DNA of 64,000 bases from Schaalia sp. ORNL0103 (lineage in GTDB: Bacteria; Actinomycetota; Actinomycetes; Actinomycetales; Actinomycetaceae). How positions within the stretch are numbered: the first letter of the stretch is position 1; every line of letters begins with the position of its first letter. The position numbers and the translations under genes were made by a program. The stretch is from contig NZ_JAHXSA010000001.1 of NCBI RefSeq assembly GCF_019429565.1, positions 248,001 through 312,000 of the forward strand. Direction: 5' to 3'. Positions 33,198-41,748 of this stretch are shown in pieces. The notes under the pieces were generated by a model. That model made no database searches and was not told where the DNA came from. It was given only the letters and a program-made list of their open reading frames with translations.

Positions 33198-35060
33198 GTG
33201 AAGCGCGCCGGTATTTTCCTGTTCTTCGATCCCCAGGGCCTCGTCGACGACTACATCGTGGAGTGCCTGACCTCGCTGCGCGAGTACCTCGACGAGATCC
33301 TCGTCGTCTCCAACTCTGCCCTGGACGACACCGCGCGCGAGCGCCTCCTCAAGGGCGCCACCGAGGTCTTCGAGCGCGAAAACACCGGCTTCGACGTGGG
33401 CGGCTACCGAGACGGCATCGCCCGCTTCGGCTGGGACCGCCTCGGCCAGATCGACGAGCTGATCCTCTTCAACTACACCTTCTTCGCGCCCGTCAACCCG
33501 TGGAAGAACCTCTTCGACCGCGTGGATGCCGCCGGAGCTGTGGACTTCTGGGGTATCACCGAACACGACGAGGTGCGCCCCCACCCCTTCCTGGCAGCCA
33601 CCCGCATGCCGCGCCACATCCAGTCTCACTGGATCGCCGTGCGCAACCCGCTGCTCAGCTCCCCGGACTTCCGCAAGTACTGGGACGAGATGCCCCCGAT
33701 CCGCTCCTACAACGACTCGATCCAGTGGCACGAGTCGCGCTTCACGGAGTACTTCGGCAACCTCGGCTACACGCACGTCGTGGCATACCCGCGCGAGGAC
33801 TACCCTTCGCGCAACCCCGTCTTCGACAACGCCTCGATGCTGCTCGCGGACGGCTGCCCGATCCTCAAGCGCCGCAATCTCTTCCACGACCCGCTCTACC
33901 TGGACCGCCACGCGATCATTGGCGCGGACATGCTGGAACTTGCGGAAAAGGCCGGCTACGACACCGACCTGATCCTCACGAACCTCGCGCGCACCTCGCG
34001 TCCGCGTGACCTCGTGACCAACGCGGGCCTGACGACCGTCATCTCCCCGCGCGCCGACCAGGCCACCCTGGACGCCGCCGCCTCCCTGAAGGTCCTCGCG
34101 GTCGCACACATCTTCTACGCCGACATGGCCGACGAGATCCTCGACCGCCTGAGCGTCCTGCCCGACGGCTACCACCTGGTGGCCACGACCTCGAACGAGG
34201 AGAACAAGGCTCTCATCGAGGCGCGCGCCCAGGAACGAGGCGTGGACGCCGACGTGCGCGTCGTGTCCTCCAACCGCGGCCGCGACATTGGCGCGTTCCT
34301 GGTGGATTGCAACGACGTGCTCACCTCCGGCGAGTACGACATCGTCGTGAAGATCCACTCCAAGAAGTCCGTCCAGGACGACTACAACGCCGCCCAGCTC
34401 TTCAAGGAGCACCTCTACGACAACCTGCTGGCCTCCTCCGATCACGTGGCCGGCATCCTCGCGGAGTTCGCGGCCCACCCGGGCCTGGGCATGGCGATTG
34501 CGCCCATGCCGCACATGGGCTACCCGACGATGGGCCACGCGTGGTTCGCGAACCGCGCCCCCGCCCGCGAGTTCGCCAAAAAGGTCGGCATCACCGTCCC
34601 CTTCGACGAGCACCAGCCGCTGGCCCCCTACGGCTCCATGTTCATCGCGCGCCCGGAGGCCCTGTCCCTGCTGACCGGTGCCGGCCTCGTCCCCGAGGAC
34701 TTCCCCGAAGAAGGCGGCTACAAGGACGGTTCCCTGGCGCACGTCATCGAGCGTCTCCTGTCCTACGCGGTCCTGTCGCGCGGCTACTACGTGCGCCCCG
34801 TCATGACCCCGAAGTGGGCGGGCGTGTACTACGGCTACCTGGAGTACAAGCTGGCAGCGACCTCGTCGATGATGCCCGCCTTCGCGATCGACCAGGTGCC
34901 CTTCCTCAAGGCGCGCATGGGCGCGGTCCCGAACCTGCTGGGTGCCGTCAAGACCAACATCATGGTGCGCACGCCTGGACTGGGTAACGCGCTCAAGCCG
35001 GCGTACCGCGCGGCTCGCGGCGCCGTCCATAAGATCCGATCCATGAAGGGTGAGCGATGA
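33198..35060 (+). CDS. RgpF-like rhamnan synthesis protein
   Basis: This 620-residue cytoplasmic protein belongs to the rhamnan synthesis F family, which takes part in making rhamnose-rich wall polysaccharides. Visible blocks are RAGIFLFFDPQGLVDDYI, NTGFDVGGYRDGI, WGITEH in the first half, and RGRDIGAFLV, VKIHSKKS, PYGSMFIARPEAL in the second. Two related halves suggest tandem glycosyltransferase-like domains. The GTG at 33198 has GGGGGAG 7 nt upstream; a start within the previous gene is less likely. Its end overlaps the acyltransferase start. Confidence 0.85.
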   Translation: MKRAGIFLFFDPQGLVDDYIVECLTSLREYLDEILVVSNSALDDTARERLLKGATEVFERENTGFDVGGYRDGIARFGWDRLGQIDELILFNYTFFAPVNPWKNLFDRVDAAGAVDFWGITEHDEVRPHPFLAATRMPRHIQSHWIAVRNPLLSSPDFRKYWDEMPPIRSYNDSIQWHESRFTEYFGNLGYTHVVAYPREDYPSRNPVFDNASMLLADGCPILKRRNLFHDPLYLDRHAIIGADMLELAEKAGYDTDLILTNLARTSRPRDLVTNAGLTTVISPRADQATLDAAASLKVLAVAHIFYADMADEILDRLSVLPDGYHLVATTSNEENKALIEARAQERGVDADVRVVSSNRGRDIGAFLVDCNDVLTSGEYDIVVKIHSKKSVQDDYNAAQLFKEHLYDNLLASSDHVAGILAEFAAHPGLGMAIAPMPHMGYPTMGHAWFANRAPAREFAKKVGITVPFDEHQPLAPYGSMFIARPEALSLLTGAGLVPEDFPEEGGYKDGSLAHVIERLLSYAVLSRGYYVRPVMTPKWAGVYYGYLEYKLAATSSMMPAFAIDQVPFLKARMGAVPNLLGAVKTNIMVRTPGLGNALKPAYRAARGAVHKIRSMKGER

Positions 35061-36328
35061 GCCTGGCCTCCACGATTCGGGCTGCGGCCCCCCACACGCC
35101 CCAGTCCGTCGCGCAGGCATTCAACTCCAGGTCCAACTCGATTGGGTTTTTGCGCTGGCTGATGGCCTTCATGGTCATCTTCTCGCACGCCGGACCGATT
35201 GCCGGTTTCTACGGCGGCGAGGACCTGGGCGTGCAGATCTCTAAGGAGCAGTCCATCGGTGGCGTCGCCGTCGCGGGTTTCTTCTTTTTCTCGGGATTCC
35301 TGATCACGCGCTCGCGCATGGGTCGCGCGACGATCTGGCGCTACATGTGGCGCCGCGTCCTGCGTATTTTCCCCGCATTCTGGGCCGCCCTGCTCTTCAC
35401 GGTCGGCATTCTCGCGCCGATCGCCTACTGGCACACCTTCCATAACATCTCCGGCTACCTGCACCCGGCCACCGAGTCGCCGCTCACGTACTTCGTGAAC
35501 AACATGTGGCTGAACCTGGGCCAGCGCAATATTGCCGGCATGGGCGAGAACCTGCCATACTTCATCCTGCACGGCGCGCGCGACTGGAACGGCTCGGCCT
35601 GGACGCTCATCTACGAGTTCAAGGCCTACATCCTGGTGGCGATCCTCGGCCTGTTCGGGGCGCTCGCGAACCGCAAGGTGGGCGGCGCCTTCGCCCTCGT
35701 GCTGATCGCCCTCAACGCCCTGCAGTGGATGGGTGCGGGCCAGGTCGCCAACGTCAACTACCTGCTGCGCGACCCCTACATGCTGATGTTCATGGGCCCC
35801 TTCGCTTTCGGCATGCTCTTCACGCTCTACGGCGACAAGATCCCCATGGACTCGCGCCTGGCGTGGGGTGGGCTGATCTTCGGCGTGCTCTCCTACGCGT
35901 CGGGCGGCTGGAACATTGTCGGTCAGTACGGCTTCCTGTACTTCCTCATGTACCTGGCGATTCGCCTGCCCCTGCAGAACTGGGAGAAGCACGGCGACCT
36001 GTCCTACGGCATCTACATCTACGCGTGGCCGATCATGGCGTTCGCCGCCTACTTCCACCTGCAGGATCGCGGCTGGATCGCCTACCACCTGACGGTCGTT
36101 GTAACCGTGCACATCCTGGCCTACCTGTCGTGGCACCTCATTGAGAAGCCCGCGATGAGCCTGAAGAACTACCTGCCCGGATGGATGGACAAGCTCATCG
36201 AGCACTTCCGTCCCACGTACGAGGCCGTGGCCCGCCGCATCGTCACGCCGGCCCTGTCCTCGACCAGGATCGCGACGGTCATGGAGGCCGAAGAAGCGGC
36301 CGCACGTACCGAGGAGGAGACCAAGTGA
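35057..36328 (+). CDS. Acyltransferase family 3 (OafA/NeuC-like O-acyltransferase)
   Basis: A 423-residue, roughly ten-helix membrane protein that should transfer an acyl group, usually acetyl, to sugars of a surface polymer. The N-terminus holds the motif NSIGFLRWLMAFMVIFSHAGPI with the key histidine, GGVAVAGFFFFSGFLITRS, and RVLRIFPAFWAALLF with the conserved Arg. The C-terminal YGIYIYAWPI is also typical. The gene overlaps its neighbours on both sides by 4 nt. The AlgX-like protein downstream may finish acyl transfer on the outside. Confidence 0.88.
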   Translation: MSLASTIRAAAPHTPQSVAQAFNSRSNSIGFLRWLMAFMVIFSHAGPIAGFYGGEDLGVQISKEQSIGGVAVAGFFFFSGFLITRSRMGRATIWRYMWRRVLRIFPAFWAALLFTVGILAPIAYWHTFHNISGYLHPATESPLTYFVNNMWLNLGQRNIAGMGENLPYFILHGARDWNGSAWTLIYEFKAYILVAILGLFGALANRKVGGAFALVLIALNALQWMGAGQVANVNYLLRDPYMLMFMGPFAFGMLFTLYGDKIPMDSRLAWGGLIFGVLSYASGGWNIVGQYGFLYFLMYLAIRLPLQNWEKHGDLSYGIYIYAWPIMAFAAYFHLQDRGWIAYHLTVVVTVHILAYLSWHLIEKPAMSLKNYLPGWMDKLIEHFRPTYEAVARRIVTPALSSTRIATVMEAEEAAARTEEETK

Positions 36329-37629
36329 GCGAGAAGAAGGCCGCCGGCCAGTTCAAGGAATCCGAGTCCGGTCTGCGCGACGTCTCCTTCGACGAGGGCG
36401 TTCCCGCCGGCTCGTGGAAGCGCCGCCTCCACTACGTGCCCCTCGCTGTCCTGCTTGCGGGAGCGTGCGCGGCCACCGGCGTGGGCACGTGGTACAAGGC
36501 CACCCATCCCGCTCCTCAGCCAGCTGCGGCACCCGCTGCCCAGGCCTCGTCCTTTGCGCGCACCACGCCCCAATCCCTGCCCGAGGTCTGTGCCCCCACC
36601 CCGCGCGCCGACGTGGGCCCGTGGACGCCTGGCGTCGCCGGCACTGCGGGCTACCTGCCCACGGACGCTGCCCAGGCCTCGTTCGAGCAGTCCATGACCG
36701 GCGTGACCACGTACGTTGAGGGCCGCGACGGCTATCTGTTCCTCTCCGACGTCTTCAACGCGAACTTCTCTCAGGCGCTGGGCCGCGTACGCCCCACCCC
36801 CGAGCAGGTGAGCGCGTGGGACCGCTACATGAGTGGCATCGAGACCACCGCGAACGAGCAGGGCGCGACCGCGCTCTTCATGCCTGCCCCGGCCACGTGG
36901 GACGTCTACTCCGACAAGCTGCCCCAGTGGGCGGACCCGCTGATGGGCACGACCTCCCTGGATCTCATGCGCTCGGCGCTGCCCACCCACGCGTGGGTGG
37001 ACGTGCGCGAGGGCCTGCGCGAGGCCCGCGAGGGGAGCGAGGCTCCGCTGTACTCGGCGGTCAACCCCCACTGGTCACCCTACGCCGCGCACGTCGCGTG
37101 GAACCAGACGTTGTCCTGCCTGGCCGCGGTGAACCCGCAGCTTGAGGGCCTGCCCTCCCTGACGCCGTCCGGCGTGAGCGGCGTGGACGCCCCCAACGAG
37201 TACGAGGCCCTGGGTGCCCCCGCCCAGACGGGGCCGTGGGCGGTGCCCACCTACGAGCAGGACCCGGGCAGCGTTCACCTCTTGCAGCTAGAGAGCCGTG
37301 ATGAGCTGGCCGACACCGCCGCGCGCTTGGCCGAGGTCACGGGTGCCCCCGAGGTGTCCCTGGCCAGCCCCGTCGACTTCCAGAACAAGCCGGCGCTCAC
37401 CTATAACCCGAACGGACGCGGCACCGCGCTCATCGTGCGTGACTCCCAGGGCAACAACCTGGGACCCGACGTGGCCGCCACCTTCGAATACACGATCCAG
37501 GTCGGCCACGCCCTCGACTCCGAGCAGCCGACGGACGTCGCCGCCCTCATCGATGCCTATAAGCCCAGCGTCGTGATCGTAGAGTTCACGCAGCGCTACC
37601 TCGCGCTCACGCCGGCCGCCGGTAAGTAG
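36325..37629 (+). CDS. AlgX/AlgJ-like SGNH-hydrolase-fold protein
   Basis: A 434-residue protein with one N-terminal membrane helix (about 38-55) and an outside domain. GRDGYLFLSDVFNANFSQ, MPAPATWDVYSDKLP and SAVNPHWSPYAAHVAW resemble the AlgX/AlgJ catalytic block, although the usual D-x-H-W is N-P-H-W here. Such proteins O-acetylate exported polysaccharides. The GTG at 36325 overlaps the acyltransferase stop (GTGA) and has GAGGAGGA 4 nt upstream. Pairing of a type-3 acyltransferase with an SGNH protein is a known arrangement. Whether the Asn change affects activity is unknown. Confidence 0.75.
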   Translation: MSEKKAAGQFKESESGLRDVSFDEGVPAGSWKRRLHYVPLAVLLAGACAATGVGTWYKATHPAPQPAAAPAAQASSFARTTPQSLPEVCAPTPRADVGPWTPGVAGTAGYLPTDAAQASFEQSMTGVTTYVEGRDGYLFLSDVFNANFSQALGRVRPTPEQVSAWDRYMSGIETTANEQGATALFMPAPATWDVYSDKLPQWADPLMGTTSLDLMRSALPTHAWVDVREGLREAREGSEAPLYSAVNPHWSPYAAHVAWNQTLSCLAAVNPQLEGLPSLTPSGVSGVDAPNEYEALGAPAQTGPWAVPTYEQDPGSVHLLQLESRDELADTAARLAEVTGAPEVSLASPVDFQNKPALTYNPNGRGTALIVRDSQGNNLGPDVAATFEYTIQVGHALDSEQPTDVAALIDAYKPSVVIVEFTQRYLALTPAAGK

Positions 37630-37669
37630 AATAGATTTCCTGACCACGACAGAAGCGATGGGAGTAGCC

Positions 37670-38512
37670 GTGTCTGAGACGAAACGGGTCATTGACCTGA
37701 CGATGCGCATGGCGCAGCGCTCGATCTCCTCGGAGTTCAAGGGCACCGCGCTCGGCCGCCTGTGGTCCTTCATCAACCCGATCGCCACGATCGCCGTGTA
37801 CGCGCTGATCTTCGGCGTCGTTTTCCGCGGCGAGGCCGACAAGGGCGCGAACTCGGGCCTGTCCTCCTTCGCGCTGTGGATCGGCGTGGGCGTCATCGCC
37901 TGGAACTTCATGTCGAGCGGCATTCAGCGCGGCATGGATTCCCTCGTGGGTAACTCCGGCCTGCTCACCAAGGTCTACTTCCCGCGTCAGGTTCTCATCT
38001 ACTCCTCGGTGCTGGCCCTGGCCTACGACTTTGCCTTCGAACTGGGCGTCATCATCCTCATCATGTGCATCGCCGGCGGCCCCGGCGTGCTGCTCATGAT
38101 CCCCGCTGTCATCGTCATCACGCTGCTCGCGATGCTCTTCGTGATCGGGATGGGCCTGATCCTGTCGGTTGCCTCGGTCTACTTCCGCGACATCTCGCAC
38201 CTGTGGCAGATCTTCAACCAAATCTGGATGTACGCCTCCGGCGTCGTCTTCTCGCTCTCGATGCTCAACAAGGTCCAGACCGACCTGGCGGCCAAGGGGT
38301 GGACCTGGGGAGGCGAGCCGCTCCCGATCGTCACGATCTTCCGTCTCAACCCCGCCGAGCTCTTCCTCGAGGCCTACCGCTCGACGCTGTACGGCTTCGC
38401 GATGCCGTCCTGGCAGGTGTGGCTCGGCTGCGCCGCCTGGGCCTTCGGCATCTTTGGCCTCGGCTCGCTGATCTTCCGCCGCTTCTCGGCACGAATCGTG
38501 GAGGAACTCTGA
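37670..38512 (+). CDS. wzm: ABC-2 type polysaccharide export permease (Wzm/TagG)
   Basis: The 280-residue permease has six predicted helices and the family motif FKGTALGRLWSFINPIA near the N-terminus and AELFLEAYRSTLYG near the C-terminus. With the ATPase that follows it should export a finished, lipid-linked polysaccharide. The GTG at 37670 has GGGAG 5 nt upstream and is preferred to an ATG 12 nt earlier. The stop overlaps the ATPase start by one base (TGATG). Confidence 0.88.
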   Translation: MSETKRVIDLTMRMAQRSISSEFKGTALGRLWSFINPIATIAVYALIFGVVFRGEADKGANSGLSSFALWIGVGVIAWNFMSSGIQRGMDSLVGNSGLLTKVYFPRQVLIYSSVLALAYDFAFELGVIILIMCIAGGPGVLLMIPAVIVITLLAMLFVIGMGLILSVASVYFRDISHLWQIFNQIWMYASGVVFSLSMLNKVQTDLAAKGWTWGGEPLPIVTIFRLNPAELFLEAYRSTLYGFAMPSWQVWLGCAAWAFGIFGLGSLIFRRFSARIVEEL

Positions 38513-39804
38513 TGACGAACGCGATTTCGGTGGAGGGCGTCTCCAAGCGCTTCCGCATCTACAAGAACCGCAACCAGTCCCTCAAGGGCGCGTTCCTGCA
38601 GCGGTCGCGCGCGCAGTTCGAGGAGTTCTGGGCTCTCGACGACGTCTCCTTCGAGATCCCGCAGGGCAAGACCTTCGGCCTGCTCGGACACAACGGTTCA
38701 GGCAAGTCGACGCTGCTTAAGTGCATCGCGAAGATCCTGACCCCGGACAGGGGAACGATCTCCTCGACGGGGCGCATGGCCGCCATGCTCGAGGTCGGCT
38801 CCGGCTTCCACCCCGAGCTGTCGGGCCGCGAGAACATCTACCTCAACGGCGCGATCCTGGGCATGAGCAAGAAGGAGATCGACTCCAAGCTGGATGCGAT
38901 CATCGACTTCTCCGGCGTCGAGCGCTTCATCGATCAGCCGGTGAAGAACTACTCCTCGGGCATGTACGTGCGCCTGGGCTTCTCCGTGTCCATCCACGTT
39001 GAGCCGGACATCCTCCTCGTTGACGAGGTCCTGGCCGTGGGCGACATGGAATTCCAGAACAAGTGCATGGACAAGTTCGCCCAGCTCAAGGACCAGGGGC
39101 GCACGGTCGTCGTCGTGTCCCACGGCCTCGAGCAGATGCGCACCTTCTGTGACCAGGCCGCCTGGCTGGATCACGGCACGCTCGTTGATGTGGGCGCGGC
39201 CGCCGAGGTCATCGACACCTACTCCGACGTCGCTCACCACGCCATCGAGGTCGAGGGTGGCGGCACGCGATTCGGTAGCGGCGAGGCCATGATCGAGCGC
39301 ATCGAGCTGCTGTCCGCGTCCGGTGAGCCCACGTCGCTCGTGTACCCGGGCGATCCCGTGCGCCTGCGCCTGCACTACCGCGCGAACGAGCGTATCGAGT
39401 CCCCGGTCTTTGGCGCCTCCATCGACACCCGCGAGGGCGTCTTCGTGTGGGGCCTGCACGGCATGGATGCCTGCTACGTGCCGACGTCGATCGAGCCTGG
39501 CACCGGTCACCTCGACATCGACATTCCGCGTCTGACTTTTAACCCGGGCGCATACACGATCTCCGCAGCTATCCAGAATCAGGACATGACCAGCGTCATC
39601 GATGCCCTGCAGAAGGCTCGCCGCTTCGACGTCCTGCCCGGACCGGGCATGGAGTCCGGCGGCCTGGTGAACCTGGGAGCGTCGTTCACGGACCTGACGC
39701 CCGCGCGCCCCATGCGCGACGTGCCCAGGCGTGGCGCCGCCGACTACGAGCACCTCGCGCGCATGCAGGCCCAGCAGGCCGACGCGCTTGAGAACGAGGA
39801 CTGA
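38512..39804 (+). CDS. wzt: ABC polysaccharide export ATPase with C-terminal glycan-binding domain (Wzt)
   Basis: The 430-residue protein has a Walker A GHNGSGKST, signature YSSGMYVRLGFS, Walker B ILLVDEVLAVGD and H-loop SHGLEQM in the first 230 residues. From about 250 a Wzt_C-like beta domain follows (IERIELLSASGEP, VYPGDPVRLRLHY, FVWGLHGMDACY, PGAYTISAAI). In O-antigen systems this domain recognises the modified end of the polymer before export. Its presence means the exported chain probably carries a specific cap or modification. It ends the operon; a strong terminator follows. Confidence 0.9.
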   Translation: MTNAISVEGVSKRFRIYKNRNQSLKGAFLQRSRAQFEEFWALDDVSFEIPQGKTFGLLGHNGSGKSTLLKCIAKILTPDRGTISSTGRMAAMLEVGSGFHPELSGRENIYLNGAILGMSKKEIDSKLDAIIDFSGVERFIDQPVKNYSSGMYVRLGFSVSIHVEPDILLVDEVLAVGDMEFQNKCMDKFAQLKDQGRTVVVVSHGLEQMRTFCDQAAWLDHGTLVDVGAAAEVIDTYSDVAHHAIEVEGGGTRFGSGEAMIERIELLSASGEPTSLVYPGDPVRLRLHYRANERIESPVFGASIDTREGVFVWGLHGMDACYVPTSIEPGTGHLDIDIPRLTFNPGAYTISAAIQNQDMTSVIDALQKARRFDVLPGPGMESGGLVNLGASFTDLTPARPMRDVPRRGAADYEHLARMQAQQADALENED

Positions 39805-39824
39805 CGGACGCAACGGCGTTCGAG

Positions 39825-39866
39825 GCCGGGGCCCAGCGGTGTGATGCCGCCGGGCCCCGGCTTTTT
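39825..39866 (+). terminator. Strong terminator after wzt
   Basis: GCCGGGGCCC pairs perfectly with GGGCCCCGGC (39852-39861), with an inner GCGG/CCGC stem and a 7-nt loop, followed by five T residues. Confidence 0.88.
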
Positions 39867-39954
39867 GTTGAGTGGGTGGCTCAAACGCGCCCACGCAGTG
39901 TGAGGAGTGTCCTACACTTATAGGAGAACTGTTTTCCAGCGACAAGGCACTGTC

Positions 39955-41679
39955 ATGGCATCGACGCCCACACTCGCCCGCCGCGCGCTCGCTCGCGCCC
40001 TCACCGCGGCCCTGGCCCTCGCGCTCATCGCCCTGCCCGCGCAGGCCCGCGCCGATGCAGGGGACGAGGCCACACCGCAGTCTGCAGCAGAGAGCTCCAC
40101 CGCGGCCCAGTCCGCCTCGCCCGCCGCGCCGTCGGCTTCGCCGAGCCCCGAGGCCAAGGACGCGTCCGAGCCCGCGACCCCCAGCGCGAGCGGGGAGGAC
40201 AGGGCGCCCAGTGCCTCGTCCGAGAGCGACGAACCCCCGACGATGGGCGCGCAGGACGAGACCGGACGGGGCACCTGGATGCGTGACTCGGTCGGCTGGT
40301 GGTGGCGGCGCGCCGACGGATCGTACCCGGCTGACCAGTGGGTGGGGATCGGGGGTAGCCGCTACTTCTTCTACGACAGTGGCTACATGGCCACCGGCTG
40401 GCTGCGCGACGGTGCCGACTGGTTCTTCCTGGCTCCGTCCGGAGCTCTCGTCGGTGGCTGGCTGCGCGACGGTGGACAGTGGTACTACCTGGATTCCGCC
40501 AGCGGTGTCATGCGTACGGGTATGACCGGCGTGGATGGCACGTGGTACTACCTGGACTCCTCGGGTGCGATGCGCACCGGCTGGGTACGCCTGGCCGACG
40601 GCTGGCATTACTTCGCGTCCAGCGGCGCCCAGCTGGGTGGCTGGCTGCGCGACGGGGGACAGTGGTATTACCTCGACCCGAACAGCGGAGTCATGCACAC
40701 CGGCATGACCGGCGTGGATGGCACGTGGTACTACCTGGACTCCTCGGGTGCGATGCGCACCGGCTGGGTACGCCTGGCCGACGGCTGGCATTACTTCGCG
40801 TCCAGCGGCGCCCAGCTGGGTGGCTGGGTGCGCGATGGGGGAGAGTGGTATTACCTCGACCCCGACACCGGCATCATGCGCACCGCGCCCCTGGAACTGA
40901 ACGGCCGCCGCTACGAGTTCGACTCCTCGGGAGCATGGCGCGGGTACGAGGCGCCGGCCGGCTACCTGCAGCCCACCGACCACATCACGGGCCTCGGGGA
41001 TGCGACCAACACGCTCACCTGGGGCATGAACGGCACCAAGGTGCGCATCGTCCAGGTACGCCTCGGCCTGTGGCATGCAAACAAACTCGCCTCCGTCGAC
41101 GCGCCCTTCGTCGCCGCCGTCAAAAACTTCCAGCAGCGTGCAGGCCTACCCGTCACCGGCGTCGTCGACAAGGCCACCTGGGATGCCATGGACACCGGCT
41201 ACCCCTGGACCGTCGACCAGTACCAGGCGACGCCCCTGCCCCTGACGGCCACGCGCTCCGAGCGCGTCGAGGCCATGATCGGGTACGCGTGGAACCAGAC
41301 CGGCTCCTCCTACACGTGGGGAGGGGCAGGCCCCTACGACCAGGGATTCGACTGCTCGGGCCTCGTCCTCCAATCCCTTTACTCTGCGGGCCTGGATCCC
41401 CAGCCCATCGACGTCATCAAGCACGCGTGGCCCTCCTACCGCACGTCGCAGGAGCTCTACGCGTACCCGCGCTTCCAGCACGTGCCCCTCGCCCAGCGCC
41501 AACGCGGCGACCTCATCTTCTACACGACGAGCGGCACCGTCACGCATGTCGCCATCTACCTGGGCGACGACATGATCGTCCACACCGACTGGATGGGGCG
41601 CCCGGCCCGCATGCAGCACATCACCGCCGGATACGGATGGGACCGCATGACGCCAGACGTCGTGCGCCCGCTGCCCTAG
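39955..41679 (+). CDS. Secreted NlpC/P60 hydrolase with choline-binding-type repeats
   Basis: A 574-residue secreted protein: signal peptide (RR at 9-10, hydrophobic core, ending QARA near 33), a Ser/Ala/Pro-rich linker to about 105, then CW_1-type repeats to about 335 (GWLRDGGQWYYLDSASG and similar), a peptidoglycan-binding domain (about 358-412), and an NlpC/P60 domain with DCSGLVLQSLY (Cys467) and THVAIYLG (His531). It should cut peptide stems of peptidoglycan. The repeats bind choline in pneumococcal proteins and glucan in others; the nearby lic operon favours choline. The ATG at 39955 is chosen for the signal peptide; a GTG at 39907 is possible. Confidence 0.86.
   Translation: MASTPTLARRALARALTAALALALIALPAQARADAGDEATPQSAAESSTAAQSASPAAPSASPSPEAKDASEPATPSASGEDRAPSASSESDEPPTMGAQDETGRGTWMRDSVGWWWRRADGSYPADQWVGIGGSRYFFYDSGYMATGWLRDGADWFFLAPSGALVGGWLRDGGQWYYLDSASGVMRTGMTGVDGTWYYLDSSGAMRTGWVRLADGWHYFASSGAQLGGWLRDGGQWYYLDPNSGVMHTGMTGVDGTWYYLDSSGAMRTGWVRLADGWHYFASSGAQLGGWVRDGGEWYYLDPDTGIMRTAPLELNGRRYEFDSSGAWRGYEAPAGYLQPTDHITGLGDATNTLTWGMNGTKVRIVQVRLGLWHANKLASVDAPFVAAVKNFQQRAGLPVTGVVDKATWDAMDTGYPWTVDQYQATPLPLTATRSERVEAMIGYAWNQTGSSYTWGGAGPYDQGFDCSGLVLQSLYSAGLDPQPIDVIKHAWPSYRTSQELYAYPRFQHVPLAQRQRGDLIFYTTSGTVTHVAIYLGDDMIVHTDWMGRPARMQHITAGYGWDRMTPDVVRPLP
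40519..40884 (+). repeat. Tandem 183-bp duplication within the repeat domain
   Basis: Two near-identical units, 40519-40701 and 40702-40884, encode 61 residues each, starting GMTGVDGTWYYLDSSG. Most differences lie in the last third. Each unit carries three cell-wall-binding repeats. The high DNA identity points to a recent duplication. Confidence 0.85.
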
Positions 41680-41693
41680 GACAGAAACAGAAT

Positions 41694-41727
41694 CGGGCCG
41701 GCCGTGGAGTGTTCCCCGGCCGGCCCG
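41694..41727. terminator. Bidirectional terminator between convergent genes
   Basis: CGGGCCGGCCG pairs perfectly with CGGCCGGCCCG (41717-41727). It lies between the hydrolase and the minus-strand GT2 and can serve both. Confidence 0.72.
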
Positions 41728-41748
41728 TCTGTCTGAGATAGGTGTTCC

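Noticed and set aside
38698-41076. 792-codon minus-strand frame with repeated segments
   Set aside because: The repeats come only from the tandem units of the hydrolase gene and the adjoining wzt sequence on the plus strand. It has no domain and runs through a strong terminator.
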